Assembly (NCBI RefSeq): GCF_008386315.1
Contig: NZ_CP043808.1
Coordinates: forward strand, 2,232,001-2,296,000
Length of the DNA stretch: 64,000 nucleotides
From: Serinicoccus marinus DSM 15273
Lineage (GTDB): Bacteria; Actinomycetota; Actinomycetes; Actinomycetales; Dermatophilaceae
Reading direction: 5' to 3'
Part shown: positions 50,530 through 61,650 of the stretch, one piece after another
Position numbering within the stretch: position 1 is the first letter of the stretch
How the letters are laid out: every line of letters starts with the position of its first letter
Position numbers and translations under genes: made by a program
Notes under the pieces: model-generated
The model's input: the letters and a program-made list of their open reading frames with translations, nothing else
Told to the model about the DNA's origin: nothing
Databases searched by the model: none

Positions 50530-51656
50530 CCCAGCCACCCTTCGGCCCGCCGCCCGGCGGCCAGGGACCACCCGACCGCACGCCCCTGACCCCGCCGGTG
50601 CCCCCTGGTCCGATGGACCCGCCCCCTGGACAGGCGCCGGGCGCGCAGCAGTGGCAGCAACCGGCTCCCCCGCAGCAGTGGCAGCAGCCACCGCAGCAGC
50701 AGCCGCAGTGGCAGCAGCTGCCGCCCGAGCAGCTCGCCCGGATGCACCAGCCCGGCGTCGTGCCGCTGCGCCCGCTCACCCTGGGCGACATCTTCGGTGG
50801 TGCGCTGCAGACGATGCGACGCAACCCCGAGGCCACCATCGGCATGGGCTTCATCGTGCTCGCCGTCCTGCTCGTCCCCTCGCTGCTGCTCTCCCTGCTC
50901 CTGGGCAACGTGCTGACCGGCATGAGCGACCTCGACGTGCAGGCGCTGCAGCTGACGCTCGGGGCGATCTTCTCTGGCCTGTCCTCCATCGCGCTCACCG
51001 GCATGATCGTGCACGTCGTCGGGGAGGCCGTCCTCGGCGACCGCGCCGGTCTGGGCGACACCTGGCGGGCCGTCCGCAGCCGGTTGCTCGCGCTCGTCGG
51101 CACCGTGCTGCTCATCGGCCTCATGACCGTCATCGCCGTCGTGGCCCTGGTCCTGCTGATCGTGCTGATCGTCGCGGGGCTCGGGGACAGCGCGTTGTCG
51201 ATCCTCCTCGTCGTCCTGCTCAGCCTCGGGGCGCTCGTCGGGCTCGTGTGGGCGGCCTGCCGGCTCAGCCTCGCACCGGCACCCGTGGTGCTGGAGCGGG
51301 TCGGCCCCTGGCGGGGCATCGCCCGCGCCTGGACCCTCTCCACGGGTGGCCAGGGCTGGCGCATCGTCGGGATCACGATGCTCGCGGGCATCGTCACCGC
51401 GATCCTGGCCAGCGTGATCCAGGTGCCTATCACCGGTGCCCTCATCGCGGCCCTCGGACCCGCCGGGCTCGACCCGCTCAGCCCGGCCGTGCTCGTCACC
51501 GACCACGCGCTCCAGCTCGTGGTGGGTGCCCTGACCATCCCGTTCACCGCCGGCGTCACCGCGCTGCTCTACCTCGACCAGCGCATCCGGCGTGAGGGTC
51601 TGGACGTCTCGCTCGTGCGGTCGGCTCAGGCGCGGGCCGCCCAGCGGTCGGGCTGA
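50526..51656 (+). CDS. Membrane protein with glycerophosphodiester-phosphodiesterase-type membrane domain
   Basis: A 376-residue protein. The first ~90 residues are Pro/Gln/Gly-rich with repeated QQWQQP units, then LRPLTLGDIFGGALQTMRRNPEA begins a six- to eight-helix membrane region. Helices include FIVLAVLLVPSLLLSLLLGNVL, LIGLMTVIAVVALVLLIVLIV and LLVVLLSLGALVGLVWAAC; the C-terminal ALLYLDQRIRREGLD motif is typical of this family. Function unknown; it is a frequent partner of the DUF4129/DUF4350/MoxR locus. It overlaps the kinase gene by four bases and is 14 bases before the DUF4129 gene. Confidence 0.8.
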   Translation: MTQPPFGPPPGGQGPPDRTPLTPPVPPGPMDPPPGQAPGAQQWQQPAPPQQWQQPPQQQPQWQQLPPEQLARMHQPGVVPLRPLTLGDIFGGALQTMRRNPEATIGMGFIVLAVLLVPSLLLSLLLGNVLTGMSDLDVQALQLTLGAIFSGLSSIALTGMIVHVVGEAVLGDRAGLGDTWRAVRSRLLALVGTVLLIGLMTVIAVVALVLLIVLIVAGLGDSALSILLVVLLSLGALVGLVWAACRLSLAPAPVVLERVGPWRGIARAWTLSTGGQGWRIVGITMLAGIVTAILASVIQVPITGALIAALGPAGLDPLSPAVLVTDHALQLVVGALTIPFTAGVTALLYLDQRIRREGLDVSLVRSAQARAAQRSG

Positions 51657-51670
51657 CCAGGACGACAGGT

Positions 51671-52351
51671 ATGCCCTTGCCCCGGCAGGCGGGACACCCC
51701 CTGCCCGCCGCTCCGATCGACCCGGACCGGGACGAGGCGCGACGCCTGCTGACCGAGGAGCTGGAGTCCGGCGACTACCGGCTGCAGGAGCCCTGGCTGA
51801 CCCGGGCCTGGAGATGGTTCGTCGAGCAGCTGCCGGACGTCCCCGACCTGGGCGCGCTGCCCCCGTGGACGACCTGGGCGGTGCTCGGGCTCGTGCTCTG
51901 CGCGGTGGCGGCCGTCCTGGTCTTCGCCAGCCGCGACCGGTGGCGCGCGGGACGGCTCGCCCCGCAGGCCGCTGCGGGACCGGTCCTGGGCGGTGCGCGG
52001 CGCTCCGCGGCCGACTACCGCACCAGCGCCCGGGAGGCGCTGTCGGCGGAACGGGTCGACGAGGCCGTCCTCGACGGCTACCGGGCGCTCGCCGCCGGAG
52101 CCATCGAGCGCACGCTGCTCGACGACCGCCCCGGGCGCACCGCGCACGAGGTGGCCCAGGAGCTCTCCCCCGTCTTCCCGGTGCACGCCGACGACCTGCG
52201 GCGGGCCGGCGACGTCTTCGACGCGGTCCGCTACGGTGACCACCGCGCGAGCACCGAGCAGGCGCAGGCCGTGCTCGCGCTCGACGAGCGGCTGCTGGAC
52301 TCACGACCCGAGCTCGCGGCGGCTGCACCGCGCTCGACGGTGCCGTCGTGA
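51671..52351 (+). CDS. DUF4129 domain-containing membrane protein
   Basis: A 226-residue protein: an N-terminal segment ending LQEPWLTRAWRWFVEQLPDVP, one membrane helix (TWAVLGLVLCAVAAVLVFA), then the cytosolic DUF4129 helical domain SAREALSAERVDEAVLDGYRALAAGAIERTLLDDRPGRTAHEVA. The YRAL and GRTAHEVA motifs are characteristic. DUF4129 proteins accompany MoxR ATPases and DUF58 proteins in many bacteria and are thought to be substrates or membrane partners. Start ATG 51671. The stop overlaps the start of the DUF4350 gene. Confidence 0.85.
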   Translation: MPLPRQAGHPLPAAPIDPDRDEARRLLTEELESGDYRLQEPWLTRAWRWFVEQLPDVPDLGALPPWTTWAVLGLVLCAVAAVLVFASRDRWRAGRLAPQAAAGPVLGGARRSAADYRTSAREALSAERVDEAVLDGYRALAAGAIERTLLDDRPGRTAHEVAQELSPVFPVHADDLRRAGDVFDAVRYGDHRASTEQAQAVLALDERLLDSRPELAAAAPRSTVPS

Positions 52352-53608
52352 GGGCGCTGCGCCGGTATGCCCCGTGGGCGTTGCTCGCCCTCGCCGCCGT
52401 GGTCGTGGCGGCGATGCTGACGACCCCACGCTCAGGTGAGCTGCTGCACCCGATGAACCCCGGCCCGGACGGGGCGCAGGCGCTGCACGAGGTGCTGGTG
52501 TCCCAGGGCGTGGAGGTGGAGATCGTCGACGGGACCAGCGAGCTCGACCCGGCCGACCTCGGTCCCGGCACGTCGATGCTGCTGCCGCACACGGCATACC
52601 TCGGGCCGGAGAGCGGGCCCGACCTGCTCGCCGAGCTGGCGACCGCGGGACTCGACCGCCTGGTCGTGCTCACCGACGACCCGGGCCGCGACGTCGGCGC
52701 CGCGCTCGGGCTCGACGTCGACACGAGCAGCGGGTCCGGCATCTCCGTCGCCGCGGACTGCTCGCACCCGCTGGTCCGCGAGGGCGACCGGGTGGTCGGG
52801 TGGGACGTGCTCTTCTCGGCCGGCGGCGAGGACCGGGCGGGGACCACGGCGTGCTACCCGCCCGGGGCGGGTCACAACGCCGGCGGCGCGCGCGAGGGCG
52901 CCCTGCTCGTCCTCGAGGCGCAGCCGGACCGGCCGGTGACGGTGGTCGCCGGCACCGGCCCGGCCTGGACCAACGCGCAGATCACCGAGGAGGCCAACGC
53001 GGCGCTGGCGCTGCGTGCGCTGGGTGCCAGCGACCGGCTGCTGTGGGTGCTGCCGCAACCGCGCGACGCCGGGCTGGACGCCGCCTCCTCGCTGTGGGAC
53101 GTGCTGCCCCGCAACCTCACCGCCGCGCTGTGGGTCGTCGCCGGCGGTGTGCTGGCCCTCGCCCTCTGGCAGGGACGACGCCTCGGGGCGGTGGTCACCG
53201 AGCCGCTGCCCGCCGTGGTCCGTGCCACCGAGACCACCCTCAGCCGCGGCCGGCTCTACCACCAGGCGCACGACCGCGACCACGCGGCCCGCGCCGTCCA
53301 GGCCGGGGCGCGACGCCGGATCGCGCCGGTGCTGGGGCTGCCGACCGGTGCCGGCCCGGACGCCCTGGTGCGGGCGGTGAGCGGGGCCACCGACACCGAC
53401 GACGCCCGGGCCCGCCGGCTGCTCGTGGACGCGCCGGCGCTGCCCGACGACGCCTCCCTCGTGCGCCTGGTCCGGGAGATCCACGACCTCGAGGCGCAGG
53501 TGCGGCGACCCACGACGCGGGCAGCCGCACCGGCCGTCTCCGGACCGGCGACCCCCGAACCCGCTCCTGGTGCGCACCAGCGCCCCGACCGACTCGCGAG
53601 AGGACACC

Positions 53609-53612
<4 letters not shown>
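52348..53612 (+). CDS. DUF4350 domain-containing membrane protein, frame probably broken near the end
   Basis: About 420 residues: one N-terminal membrane helix ([15 protein letters not shown]), the DUF4350 domain ([26 protein letters not shown] and later [11 protein letters not shown]), a second helix [18 protein letters not shown] and a cytosolic helical tail ([26 protein letters not shown]). The frame stays open far into moxR, whereas after one added base near 53480-53600 it would stop at the TGA of the moxR ATGA (53610-53612). That is the expected coupled arrangement, so a one-base loss is likely. It precedes moxR as in the mycobacterial locus. Confidence 0.8.
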
Positions 53613-54633
<1,021 letters not shown>

Positions 54634-54646
54634 CCAGGACACTGCG

Positions 54647-55958
54647 ATGGTCGTCCGTGGTCCCGTCGTGGCACTGGCCCTGCTCGGGCTGGTGCCGGTC
54701 GTGCTGTGGCCGGACTCCGCCGGAGCCGTGGCGGCAGCGTGGCTGCTCGGGGTCGCGGTGCTGGTCGCCGCCGACGTCGCCCTGGCGCCCGCGCCGCGCT
54801 CGCTGCTGCTCGAGCGCGCCCCGGTGCCGCAGGTGCGACTGCTCGAGGAGACGCGGACGACGCTGACGGTCACCAACCCCGGCTCGCGACGTCTCCGGGG
54901 GCTTCTCCGGGACGCGTGGGTCCCCTCGGCAGGTGCGCAGGAGCCGACCCGGCACCCGCTGGACCTGCCGGGCGGTGACGGCGGACGGTCCAGACCGCGC
55001 TGCGCCCGACCCGCCGCGGCGACCGCCCTGCGGTGGGGGTGACGGTGCGCACCTTCGGCCCGCTGGGCCTCGGTGCACGCCAGCGGACCACGCCCGTGCC
55101 CGGGGTGGTGCGCTCGCTGCCGCCCTTCCGGTCGCGACGGCACCTGCCGGCCAAGCTGGCCCAGCTGCGCCAGCTCGACGGCCGGTCCGCGGTGCGCACC
55201 CGGGGTCAGGGCACCGAGTTCGACTCGCTGCGCGACTACGTCGAGGGGGACGACGTGCGCTCGATCGACTGGCGGGCCACGGCGCGGCGCCAGCACGTCG
55301 TGGTGCGGACCTGGCAGCCCGAGCGCGACCGGCGCGTCATCCTCGTGCTCGACACCGCCCGCACCAGCGCCGCCCGGATCGGTGACGAGCCGCGGCTGGA
55401 CGCCGCGATGGACGCCGCCCTGCTCCTCGCGGCGCTCGCCTCCCGGGCGGGCGACCGCGTCGACCTGGTCGCCGGGGACCGCAGCATCCGGGCGAGGGTC
55501 GGGTCGGGCACCACGGCCGGCCGCTCGGGGCTGCTGCACCAGCTGGTCACGGCGATGGCCCCGCTGGAGCCGGTGCTGCTCGAGGCAGACTGGCCCCTCC
55601 TCGCCGGGGCGGTGACCTCGCTGACCCGCCGCCGCGCGCTCGTCGTGCTGCTCACCCCGCTCGAGCCCGCCGCGCTGGAGGAGGGCCTGCTGCCGGTGCT
55701 GCCCGGCCTCACCGCGCACCACCGGGTCGTCGTCGCCTCGGTCGCCGACCCGGCCCTGGAGGACATCCGGACCGGCACCGACCGGGTCGAGCAGACCTAC
55801 GCCGCCGCCGCGGCCGAGCGCACCGAGTCGCTGCGGCATCGCACCGCCGTCGCGCTGAACCAGCTCGGCGTCACCGTGCTCGACGAGTCGCCCGAGGACC
55901 TGCCCGTGTGGCCCTGTCCGACCACTACCTGGCGCTCAAGGCCCAGGGCCTGCTCTGA
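54647..55958 (+). CDS. DUF58 domain-containing protein, frame broken twice
   Basis: About 437 residues. Two N-terminal helices (VVALALLGLVPVVLW and AAWLLGVAVLVAADVAL) are followed by a beta-rich domain and the DUF58 core GTEFDSLRDYVEGDDVRSIDWRATAR, then a VWA-like part with LVLDTARTS. Breaks near 54990 and 55912 are each mended by one base; after the second the protein ends LALKAQGLL with TGA at 55956-55958. Without repair the frame would run on to 56151. DUF58 proteins are usual MoxR clients; this one follows moxR by 13 bases. Confidence 0.88.
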
Positions 55959-56063
55959 CCCTCCCGCTCCGCCGACCGGCCGCACGGTCTGCGTCGACCG
56001 GCGGCACCGCCGCGGCCTCCCGGTCACGGACTGCCTCGTCCTACGCCTGGGGTATGTGTCCGG

Positions 56064-57062
56064 TCAGGACGAGGTGGGCGCGGAGGCCGCCTGCAGCTCC
56101 TCGCCGACGTCACCGTCCGCCCCCGCAGCGCCGCCCGCCGGCCGAGCGTGAAGACATACACGAAGAAGAAGCAGCAGCAGGGCGAGGACACCGATCCCGA
56201 CCCGCGCCCACGTCGGCAGCGGCGAGGGCGTGACGAAGCCCTCGATGACACCGGAGAGCAGCAGGACGAAGACCAGCCCGATCGCGACACCGGCCGCGGT
56301 GCGGCCCTCGGCCGCGAGGTTGGCCAGCCGCGTCCGGCGCCCGGGCACGACCCAGGCCCAGAACAGCCGCAGCCCGACCCCGGCCGCCACGAAGATCGCC
56401 ATGAGCTCGAGCAGACCGTGCGGCGTGATGAGCCCCCAGAAGACGTCGGCGCGGCCGTGCCGGTGCATGAGCGAGCCGATCACCGCGACGTTGGCGATGT
56501 TCTGCCACAGCAGCCAGATCACCGGCACACCGAGCACGCCCATGCCGATGCAGCGCGCCGCCACCCAGGCGTTGTTGACCCAGACCAGCGTGGAGAAGCT
56601 GCTCGCCGCGTGCTCGGAGTAGTAGGACTCGAAGCTGACGTTGACCAGCTCGGTGACCTGCTCGGTGCTGAGCAGCGACTGCTCGACGACCGGGTTCTGC
56701 ACCAGCCACCACCCCAGCACCAGGCCGACGACGACGTTGGCCGCGGCGGTGATCCCCCACCACCACCGCAGGCGGTAGAGCGCCGCCGGGAAGTCCTCGG
56801 CGAAGAACCGACCGATGCCCGCCCAGGACATCGTCGGCACGCGCGCCGCGCGGGCCCGGGCACGTGCCACCAGGGTCGACAGGTGCGTCACGACCGTGGC
56901 GTCGGGGGCGCTGGAACGCACGACCGACAGGTCGGTGGCGGCCCGCTGGTAGCCGTCGAGCAGCTCGTCGGCCTGCGCGCCGTCCAGCCGGCGCTCCCGC
57001 GAGAGCCGGTCCAGCCGCTCCCACGCCGCGCTCCGCCGCCCCACCAGCGCATCAAGGTCCAC
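56064..57062 (-). CDS. SpoIIM/DUF95 family membrane protein
   Basis: A 332-residue protein starting VDLDALVGRRSAAWERLDRLSRERRL, an N-terminal helical domain. The SpoIIM-type membrane region follows (WWGITAAANVVVGLVLGWWLV, GVLGVPVIWLLWQNIANVAVIG, WGLITPHGLLELMAIFVAAGVGLRLFWA). The ITPHGxxE motif is the family hallmark. In non-sporulating actinobacteria it is paired with an RDD protein and moxR; its role is unknown. GTG 57062 is preferred over ATG 57080. It is divergent from the RDD gene 49 bases away, the same orientation I recall for Rv3694c and Rv3695. Confidence 0.86.
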   Translation of the reverse strand: MDLDALVGRRSAAWERLDRLSRERRLDGAQADELLDGYQRAATDLSVVRSSAPDATVVTHLSTLVARARARAARVPTMSWAGIGRFFAEDFPAALYRLRWWWGITAAANVVVGLVLGWWLVQNPVVEQSLLSTEQVTELVNVSFESYYSEHAASSFSTLVWVNNAWVAARCIGMGVLGVPVIWLLWQNIANVAVIGSLMHRHGRADVFWGLITPHGLLELMAIFVAAGVGLRLFWAWVVPGRRTRLANLAAEGRTAAGVAIGLVFVLLLSGVIEGFVTPSPLPTWARVGIGVLALLLLLLRVCLHARPAGGAAGADGDVGEELQAASAPTSS

Positions 57063-57110
57063 GGGACCACGGTAGGCCATCACCGGCGGCCCCAGGGATA
57101 GAGTGCGGCC

Positions 57111-57918
57111 ATGGCGACGCGGGGGATCTTCGAGGCCCAGCGCTTCGTGACCAGCGAGGCGGTCGAGGTCGAGCTGCCCGCCGCCCAGGTCCCGACCCGG
57201 ATGGTCTCCGGGATCATCGACCTGCTCCTCGTGGCCGTCGGCGTCTTCCTGCTCGTCTGGCTGGTGCCGGGCGAGGTCTTCGCCGCCGACGCCGCCCTCG
57301 GGCAGGTCTTCGTCATCGTCGTGGTGGCGCTGGTCATGGCCGGGGTGCCGATCACGCTGGAGACCCTCACCCGTGGCCGCACCGTGGGCAAGATGGTCAT
57401 GGGGCTGCGGACCGTCCGGGACGACACGGGCCCGATCGGCCCTGCGGCACGCGATCATCCGCGCGCTGGCCGGCACCGTCGAGCTCTGGATGACCCTCGG
57501 CAGCGTCGCGCTCATCAGCGCCATGACCAACGAGAGGGCCAAGCGCCTGGGTGATTTCCTCGCCGGCACCTACGTCGTGCACGACCGGGTGCGGCTGCGG
57601 ATGCTCACCCCTCCGCAGACGGCCCCCGAGCTGGCCGACTGGGTGGCCGGTGCCGACATCGGGGTGCTGCCCGACAGCCTCGTCGTGGCGACCCGGCAGT
57701 TCCTGGCCCGGGCCGGGACGCTCACCCCGGCCGCCCGGGCGCAGACCGGCAGCGAGCTGTATGCCGCCGTGCTCGGCCACGTCGCTCCCCCGCCGCCGGC
57801 CGGCGCCCACCCGGAGCAGGTCATGGCCAGCGTGCTCGCGCAGCGGCGGCGCCGCGACGAGGAGCGGCTGGAGCGCGCCGACGCCCTGCGCGCCCGGGTG
57901 CTCGGTCAGCCGTCGTAG
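57111..57918 (+). CDS. RDD family membrane protein, frame broken once
   Basis: About 269 residues. The RDD domain begins [26 protein letters not shown], with the conserved Arg and Asp, and continues [38 protein letters not shown]. Near 57440 the frame changes; the family text resumes as [28 protein letters not shown], so one base is gained or two are lost. The C-terminal cytosolic part (residues 165-269) is helical and arginine-rich. RDD proteins are thought to act in transport or ion homeostasis. It converges with the add gene, overlapping it by a few bases. Confidence 0.85.
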
Positions 57919-59048
57919 GCGGGCTTGAGCACGTCCTCGATGATCGCCAGCCGCTCATCGAAGGGCAGGAAGGCCGACTTCATCGCGTTGACGGCGACCC
58001 GCCGCAGCTCGGTCCGGCCCCAGCCGCCGCGCTCCACGAGGAGCTGTGCCTCGCGGCTCATCGACGTCGCGCTCATCAGCCGGTTGTCGGTGTTGAGCGT
58101 CACCCGGAAGCGCAGTGCGTCCAGCAGCCGGATCGCGTGCTCCTCGATCGAGGGCGCCGCACCCGTCTGCACGTTGCTGCTCGGGCACATCTCCAGCGGG
58201 ATCCGCCGGTCCCGGACGTATGCCGCCAGCTCGCCGAGCGCGAAGGCGCCCGGCTCCTCCTGCGCCCGGGCGATGGCCCCGGCCAGGTCGTCCGTGACCG
58301 GTGACCCGTCGAGGGTGATGTCGTCGACGATCCGGATGCCGTGCCCGAGCCGCTCGGCCCCGCACCACTGGATCGCCTCCCAGATGCTGGCCAGCCCGAA
58401 GGCCTCGCCCGCGTGGATGGTGAAGTGCGCGTTGGCCTGCCGCAGGAACTCGAAGGCACCGAGGTGCCGGGTCGGGGGGAAGCCGTCCTCGGCGCCGGCG
58501 ATGTCGAAGCCGCAGACCTCGCTGTCACGGTGCCGGACCGCCAGCTCGGCGATCTCTCTGCTGCGCGCCGCGTGCCGCATCGCGGTGAGCATCGCCCGCG
58601 CCCGGATGCGTCCGGCCGGTGCCTCCGCCTCACCCTGCGCCACCTCGCGCTCGCCGTCCCGCAGCCCCTCGTTGACCGCCGCCACGACCTCGTCGAGACC
58701 CAGGCCCCCCTCGAGGTGCTGCTCGGGGGCATACCTGACCTCGGCGTAGACCACGCCGTCCGCCGCCAGGTCCAGGACGCACTCGCGGGCCGTGCGCCGC
58801 AGCGCGTCTGCCGTCTGCATCACCCCGACGGTGTGGGCAAAGGTCTCGAGGTAGCGCACCAGGGAGCCGCTGTCCGCGGACTCGGCGAACCACGCCGACA
58901 GGGACGCCACGTCGTCGTCGGGGAGCGCGGCATACCCCTGCTCCTGCGCCAGCTCGAGCACCGTCGCCGGGCGCACGCCGCCGTCGAGGTGGTCGTGGAG
59001 CAGCACCTTCGGCAGCGCGCGGATCTGCTCGGCGCCCAGCTCACTCAT
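57906..59048 (-). CDS. add: Adenosine deaminase
   Basis: A 380-residue zinc enzyme that deaminates adenosine and deoxyadenosine to inosine forms, the substrate of the purine phosphorylase at 46601. Metal and catalytic motifs are [12 protein letters not shown] (residues 16-27), [10 protein letters not shown] (catalytic Glu), ERLGHGIRI and [11 protein letters not shown] (Asp ligands). The length is typical for actinobacterial enzymes. ATG 59048. It sits two bases after the cupin gene on the same strand, so the two are likely co-transcribed. Confidence 0.95.
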   Translation of the reverse strand: MSELGAEQIRALPKVLLHDHLDGGVRPATVLELAQEQGYAALPDDDVASLSAWFAESADSGSLVRYLETFAHTVGVMQTADALRRTARECVLDLAADGVVYAEVRYAPEQHLEGGLGLDEVVAAVNEGLRDGEREVAQGEAEAPAGRIRARAMLTAMRHAARSREIAELAVRHRDSEVCGFDIAGAEDGFPPTRHLGAFEFLRQANAHFTIHAGEAFGLASIWEAIQWCGAERLGHGIRIVDDITLDGSPVTDDLAGAIARAQEEPGAFALGELAAYVRDRRIPLEMCPSSNVQTGAAPSIEEHAIRLLDALRFRVTLNTDNRLMSATSMSREAQLLVERGGWGRTELRRVAVNAMKSAFLPFDERLAIIEDVLKPAYDG

Positions 59049-59391
59049 CGCGGTGCGCCCGCTCGGGGGTGAAGGCGGGGGCGCAGACGGCGAGGTATTC
59101 CGCGCCGCCGGGTCCGACCGAGTAGCGGACCCACTCCCCGGCGCGGGTCAGCACGCACTCCCCCGCGCCGACGTCGATCTGACCATCCTCGTGCTCGACC
59201 ACGAGGTGACCGGCCAGGACGTAGGTCACCTCGTCGAACTCGGGCCGCTGGCCCGGCTCGTCCCACCCCGCCGGGGCGGTCATCCGCGCGACCGAGACAC
59301 CGTCATGCCCGGTGCTCGCCGAACCGGCCAGCTCCTGGATCAGCTTCTCCCCGGTCCCGGGCACCCGGACCGGCCGCAGCATCGTCGGCAT
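59041..59391 (-). CDS. Cupin domain-containing protein
   Basis: A 116-residue single-domain cupin: [55 protein letters not shown]. The usual metal ligands are only partly present (Glu-Val-Thr-Tyr in place of HxHx4E; a second His is absent), so metal binding is doubtful. It could be a small-molecule sensor or a minor enzyme of nucleoside use; no function is proven. Start ATG 59391 ([14 protein letters not shown]) or 59382. It is divergent from deoC with only 24 bases between starts, so the promoters overlap. Confidence 0.75.
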   Translation of the reverse strand: MPTMLRPVRVPGTGEKLIQELAGSASTGHDGVSVARMTAPAGWDEPGQRPEFDEVTYVLAGHLVVEHEDGQIDVGAGECVLTRAGEWVRYSVGPGGAEYLAVCAPAFTPERAHRDE

Positions 59392-59415
59392 AGCAGTGAT
59401 CCTAGAGTGGTGGTC

Positions 59416-60183
59416 ATGTCGCACATCATCGCCCCCGGGACCAGCCTGACCGCGCAGGACGTCGCCGACCTCATCGACCACGCGCTGCTCAAGCCCGAGC
59501 TCACGCCGCAGGAGGTCGAGCAGACCTGCCGCGAGCTGGCCCAGGACGAGATCTGGTCGGTGTGCGTCCGGCCCTCGGACGTCCGGCTGGCGCTGCAGGC
59601 GGTCGAGGGGCACCAGACCCGGGTATGCACGGTCATCGGCTTCCCGCACGGCACCACCTCGACCGCCGCGAAGGTGGCTGAGTCGCGCCAGGCGCTGGCC
59701 GACGGCGCGACCGAGCTGGACATGGTGCTCAACATCGGGCGGTTGCGCGGTGGTGACGTCGAGGCGGTCAAGCAGGACATCGCCGCGGTCGTCGAGACCG
59801 GCCACGCGGCCGGAGTCCTGGTGAAGGTCATCTTCGAGACCGCCCTGCTCGACGAGGCGCAGAAGGAGGCGGCCTGCCGGGCGAGCGAGGACGCGGGGGC
59901 GGATTTCGTCAAGACCTCGACCGGCTTCGCCGGCGGTGGCGCGACGTTGCCGGACGTGCGGCTCATGCGGGCCACGATCCCGGACACGATGCAGGTGAAG
60001 GCCTCGGGCGGGGTCCGCGACATCGACACCCTGCTGGCGATGGTCGCCGAAGGCGTCACCCGGATCGGGACCTCCTCCACCGAAGCCCTGCTCGCGGGAG
60101 CGCGCGAGCGCGAGGATGAGGGGACGCTGGTCGTGCCCGAGCCGGGCGCCGACGCTCCCGGTGCCCAGGGCGAGGGTTACTGA
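59416..60183 (+). CDS. deoC: Deoxyribose-phosphate aldolase
   Basis: A 255-residue class I aldolase that splits 2-deoxyribose-5-phosphate into glyceraldehyde-3-phosphate and acetaldehyde. Motifs are LIDHALLKPELT, VCTVIGFPHGTTSTAAKVAE, ELDMVLNIGRL, KVIFETALL and the Schiff-base lysine in DFVKTSTGFAGGGAT; KASGGVRD carries the second lysine. It ends with a 25-residue acidic tail. ATG 59416. It completes the path deoA or purine phosphorylase, then mutase, then aldolase. It is convergent with deoA across a repeat-rich 117-base gap. Confidence 0.95.
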   Translation: MSHIIAPGTSLTAQDVADLIDHALLKPELTPQEVEQTCRELAQDEIWSVCVRPSDVRLALQAVEGHQTRVCTVIGFPHGTTSTAAKVAESRQALADGATELDMVLNIGRLRGGDVEAVKQDIAAVVETGHAAGVLVKVIFETALLDEAQKEAACRASEDAGADFVKTSTGFAGGGATLPDVRLMRATIPDTMQVKASGGVRDIDTLLAMVAEGVTRIGTSSTEALLAGAREREDEGTLVVPEPGADAPGAQGEGY

Positions 60184-60193
60184 CCGCGCGGTC

Positions 60194-60270
60194 GGGTCGA
60201 CCGACCGCGCACGTGGGTCGACCGACCGCGGCCAGCGCGTGCATACCGCGCGGCCGGTCCGTGCATACCG
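60194..60270. repeat. Short imperfect tandem repeats between deoC and deoA
   Basis: GGGTCGACCGACCGCG occurs at 60194-60209 and again at 60215-60230 (period 21). GTGCATACCG occurs at 60239-60248 and 60261-60270 (period 22). The copies contain internal complementarity (GGTCGACC is a palindrome). The gap lies between convergent genes, so a bidirectional terminator or protein-binding array is possible. Confidence 0.6.
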
Positions 60271-60300
60271 TACGTCCGGTCGGAGTGACCGGGCGCCGGG

Positions 60301-61590
60301 TCAGCTCACGCGGTCGATGACGATGCTGTCGGCGGTCTCGACCTGGTCGGCGGTGCCGATGGCCCAGGACCCCTCCAGCGCCTCGGTCGCCCGGCCGAGC
60401 CGCTGCTCCTCGTCGGTGTGCAGCGTCATGAGCGGCTGACCCTTCTTGACCTCCTCGCCAGGCTTGGCGTGCAGCACCACGCCGGCGGCGGCCTGCACCG
60501 GGTCTTCCTTGCGGGCACGTCCGGCCCCGAGCCGCCACGCGGCGACACCCACGGCGAGCGCGTCCAGCCGGGTGAGCACCCCGTCGGCGTCCGCGAGCAC
60601 CTCCTGGCTCTCCTTCGCCTCCGGCATCGGGGCGTCCGGGTCGCCTCCCTGGGCCTCGATCATCCGCCGCCAGACGTCCATGGCGCGGCCGTCGGCGAGC
60701 GCGTCCGCGGGGTCGACGTCGGTGACGCCGGCGCCCTCGAGCATCTCCCGGGCCAGTGCCACGGTGAGGTCGACGACGTCCTGCGGGCCGCCTCCGGCGA
60801 GCACCTCCACCGACTCGGCGACCTCGACGCCGTTGCCGGCGGTCAGCCCGAGCGGGGTCGACATGTCGGTGAGCAGGGCGACCGTGTGCACGCCGGCGTC
60901 CTGCCCCAGCGCCACCATCGTTTCGGCGAGCTCGCGCGCATCTTCATGGGTCTTCATGAAGGCCCCGGACCCGACCTTGACGTCCAGCACGAGCGTGCCG
61001 GTGCCCTCGGCGATCTTCTTGCTCATGATCGAGGAGGCGATGAGCGGGATCGCCTCGACGGTCCCGGTCACGTCGCGCAGGGCGTAGAGCCGCTTGTCCG
61101 CCGGGGCCAGGCCAGACCCCGCCGCGCAGATGACGGCACCGACATCCTCGAGCTGGTCCATCATCTCCTCGTTGGACAGCGCCGCCCGCCAGCCGGGAAT
61201 GGCCTCCAGCTTGTCCAGCGTGCCGCCGGTGTGGCCCAGACCCCGCCCGGAGAGCTGCGGCACGGCCACGCCGCATGCCGCGACCAGCGGCGCGAGCGGC
61301 AGCGTGATCTTGTCGCCGACCCCGCCGGTCGAGTGCTTGTCGGCCGTCGGCCGCGACAGCGAGGAGAAGTCCATCCGCTCCCCCGAGGCGATCATGGCGG
61401 CGGTCCAGTCGCTGATCTCGCGGCGGTCCATGCCGTTGAGCAGGATCGCCATCGCCAGCGCCGACATCTGCTCGTCGGCCACGACCTCCCGGGTGTAGGC
61501 GTCGATCACCCACGCGATCTGCTCGGGGCTCAGCTCGCCCCGGTCGCGCTTGGTGCGGATGATGTCGACGGCGTCGAAGGACTCACTCAT
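60301..61590 (-). CDS. deoA: Thymidine phosphorylase
   Basis: A 429-residue enzyme of the pyrimidine nucleoside phosphorylase family, splitting thymidine (and deoxyuridine) to base and deoxyribose-1-phosphate. VDIIRTKRDRGELS opens the alpha domain, DKHSTGGVGDK binds phosphate, GRGLGHTGGTLDKLEAIPG and LVLDVKVGSGAFMKT line the active site, and AGVVLHAKPGEEVKKGQPL is the C-terminal domain. ATG 61590. The preceding cdd product and this enzyme share the uridine/deoxyuridine path. The frame is intact. Confidence 0.95.
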   Translation of the reverse strand: MSESFDAVDIIRTKRDRGELSPEQIAWVIDAYTREVVADEQMSALAMAILLNGMDRREISDWTAAMIASGERMDFSSLSRPTADKHSTGGVGDKITLPLAPLVAACGVAVPQLSGRGLGHTGGTLDKLEAIPGWRAALSNEEMMDQLEDVGAVICAAGSGLAPADKRLYALRDVTGTVEAIPLIASSIMSKKIAEGTGTLVLDVKVGSGAFMKTHEDARELAETMVALGQDAGVHTVALLTDMSTPLGLTAGNGVEVAESVEVLAGGGPQDVVDLTVALAREMLEGAGVTDVDPADALADGRAMDVWRRMIEAQGGDPDAPMPEAKESQEVLADADGVLTRLDALAVGVAAWRLGAGRARKEDPVQAAAGVVLHAKPGEEVKKGQPLMTLHTDEEQRLGRATEALEGSWAIGTADQVETADSIVIDRVS

Positions 61591-61650
61591 GCAGGCCAGT
61601 GTGGCCTATCGACGATCCTCGCCGCCGCCGGGTGTGCCGAGCCGGTGGGC

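Noticed and set aside
55959..56151. DUF58 frame continuing to 56151
   Set aside because: After the one-base repair near 55912 the family C-terminus and a TGA at 55956-55958 appear; the extra tail has no similarity.
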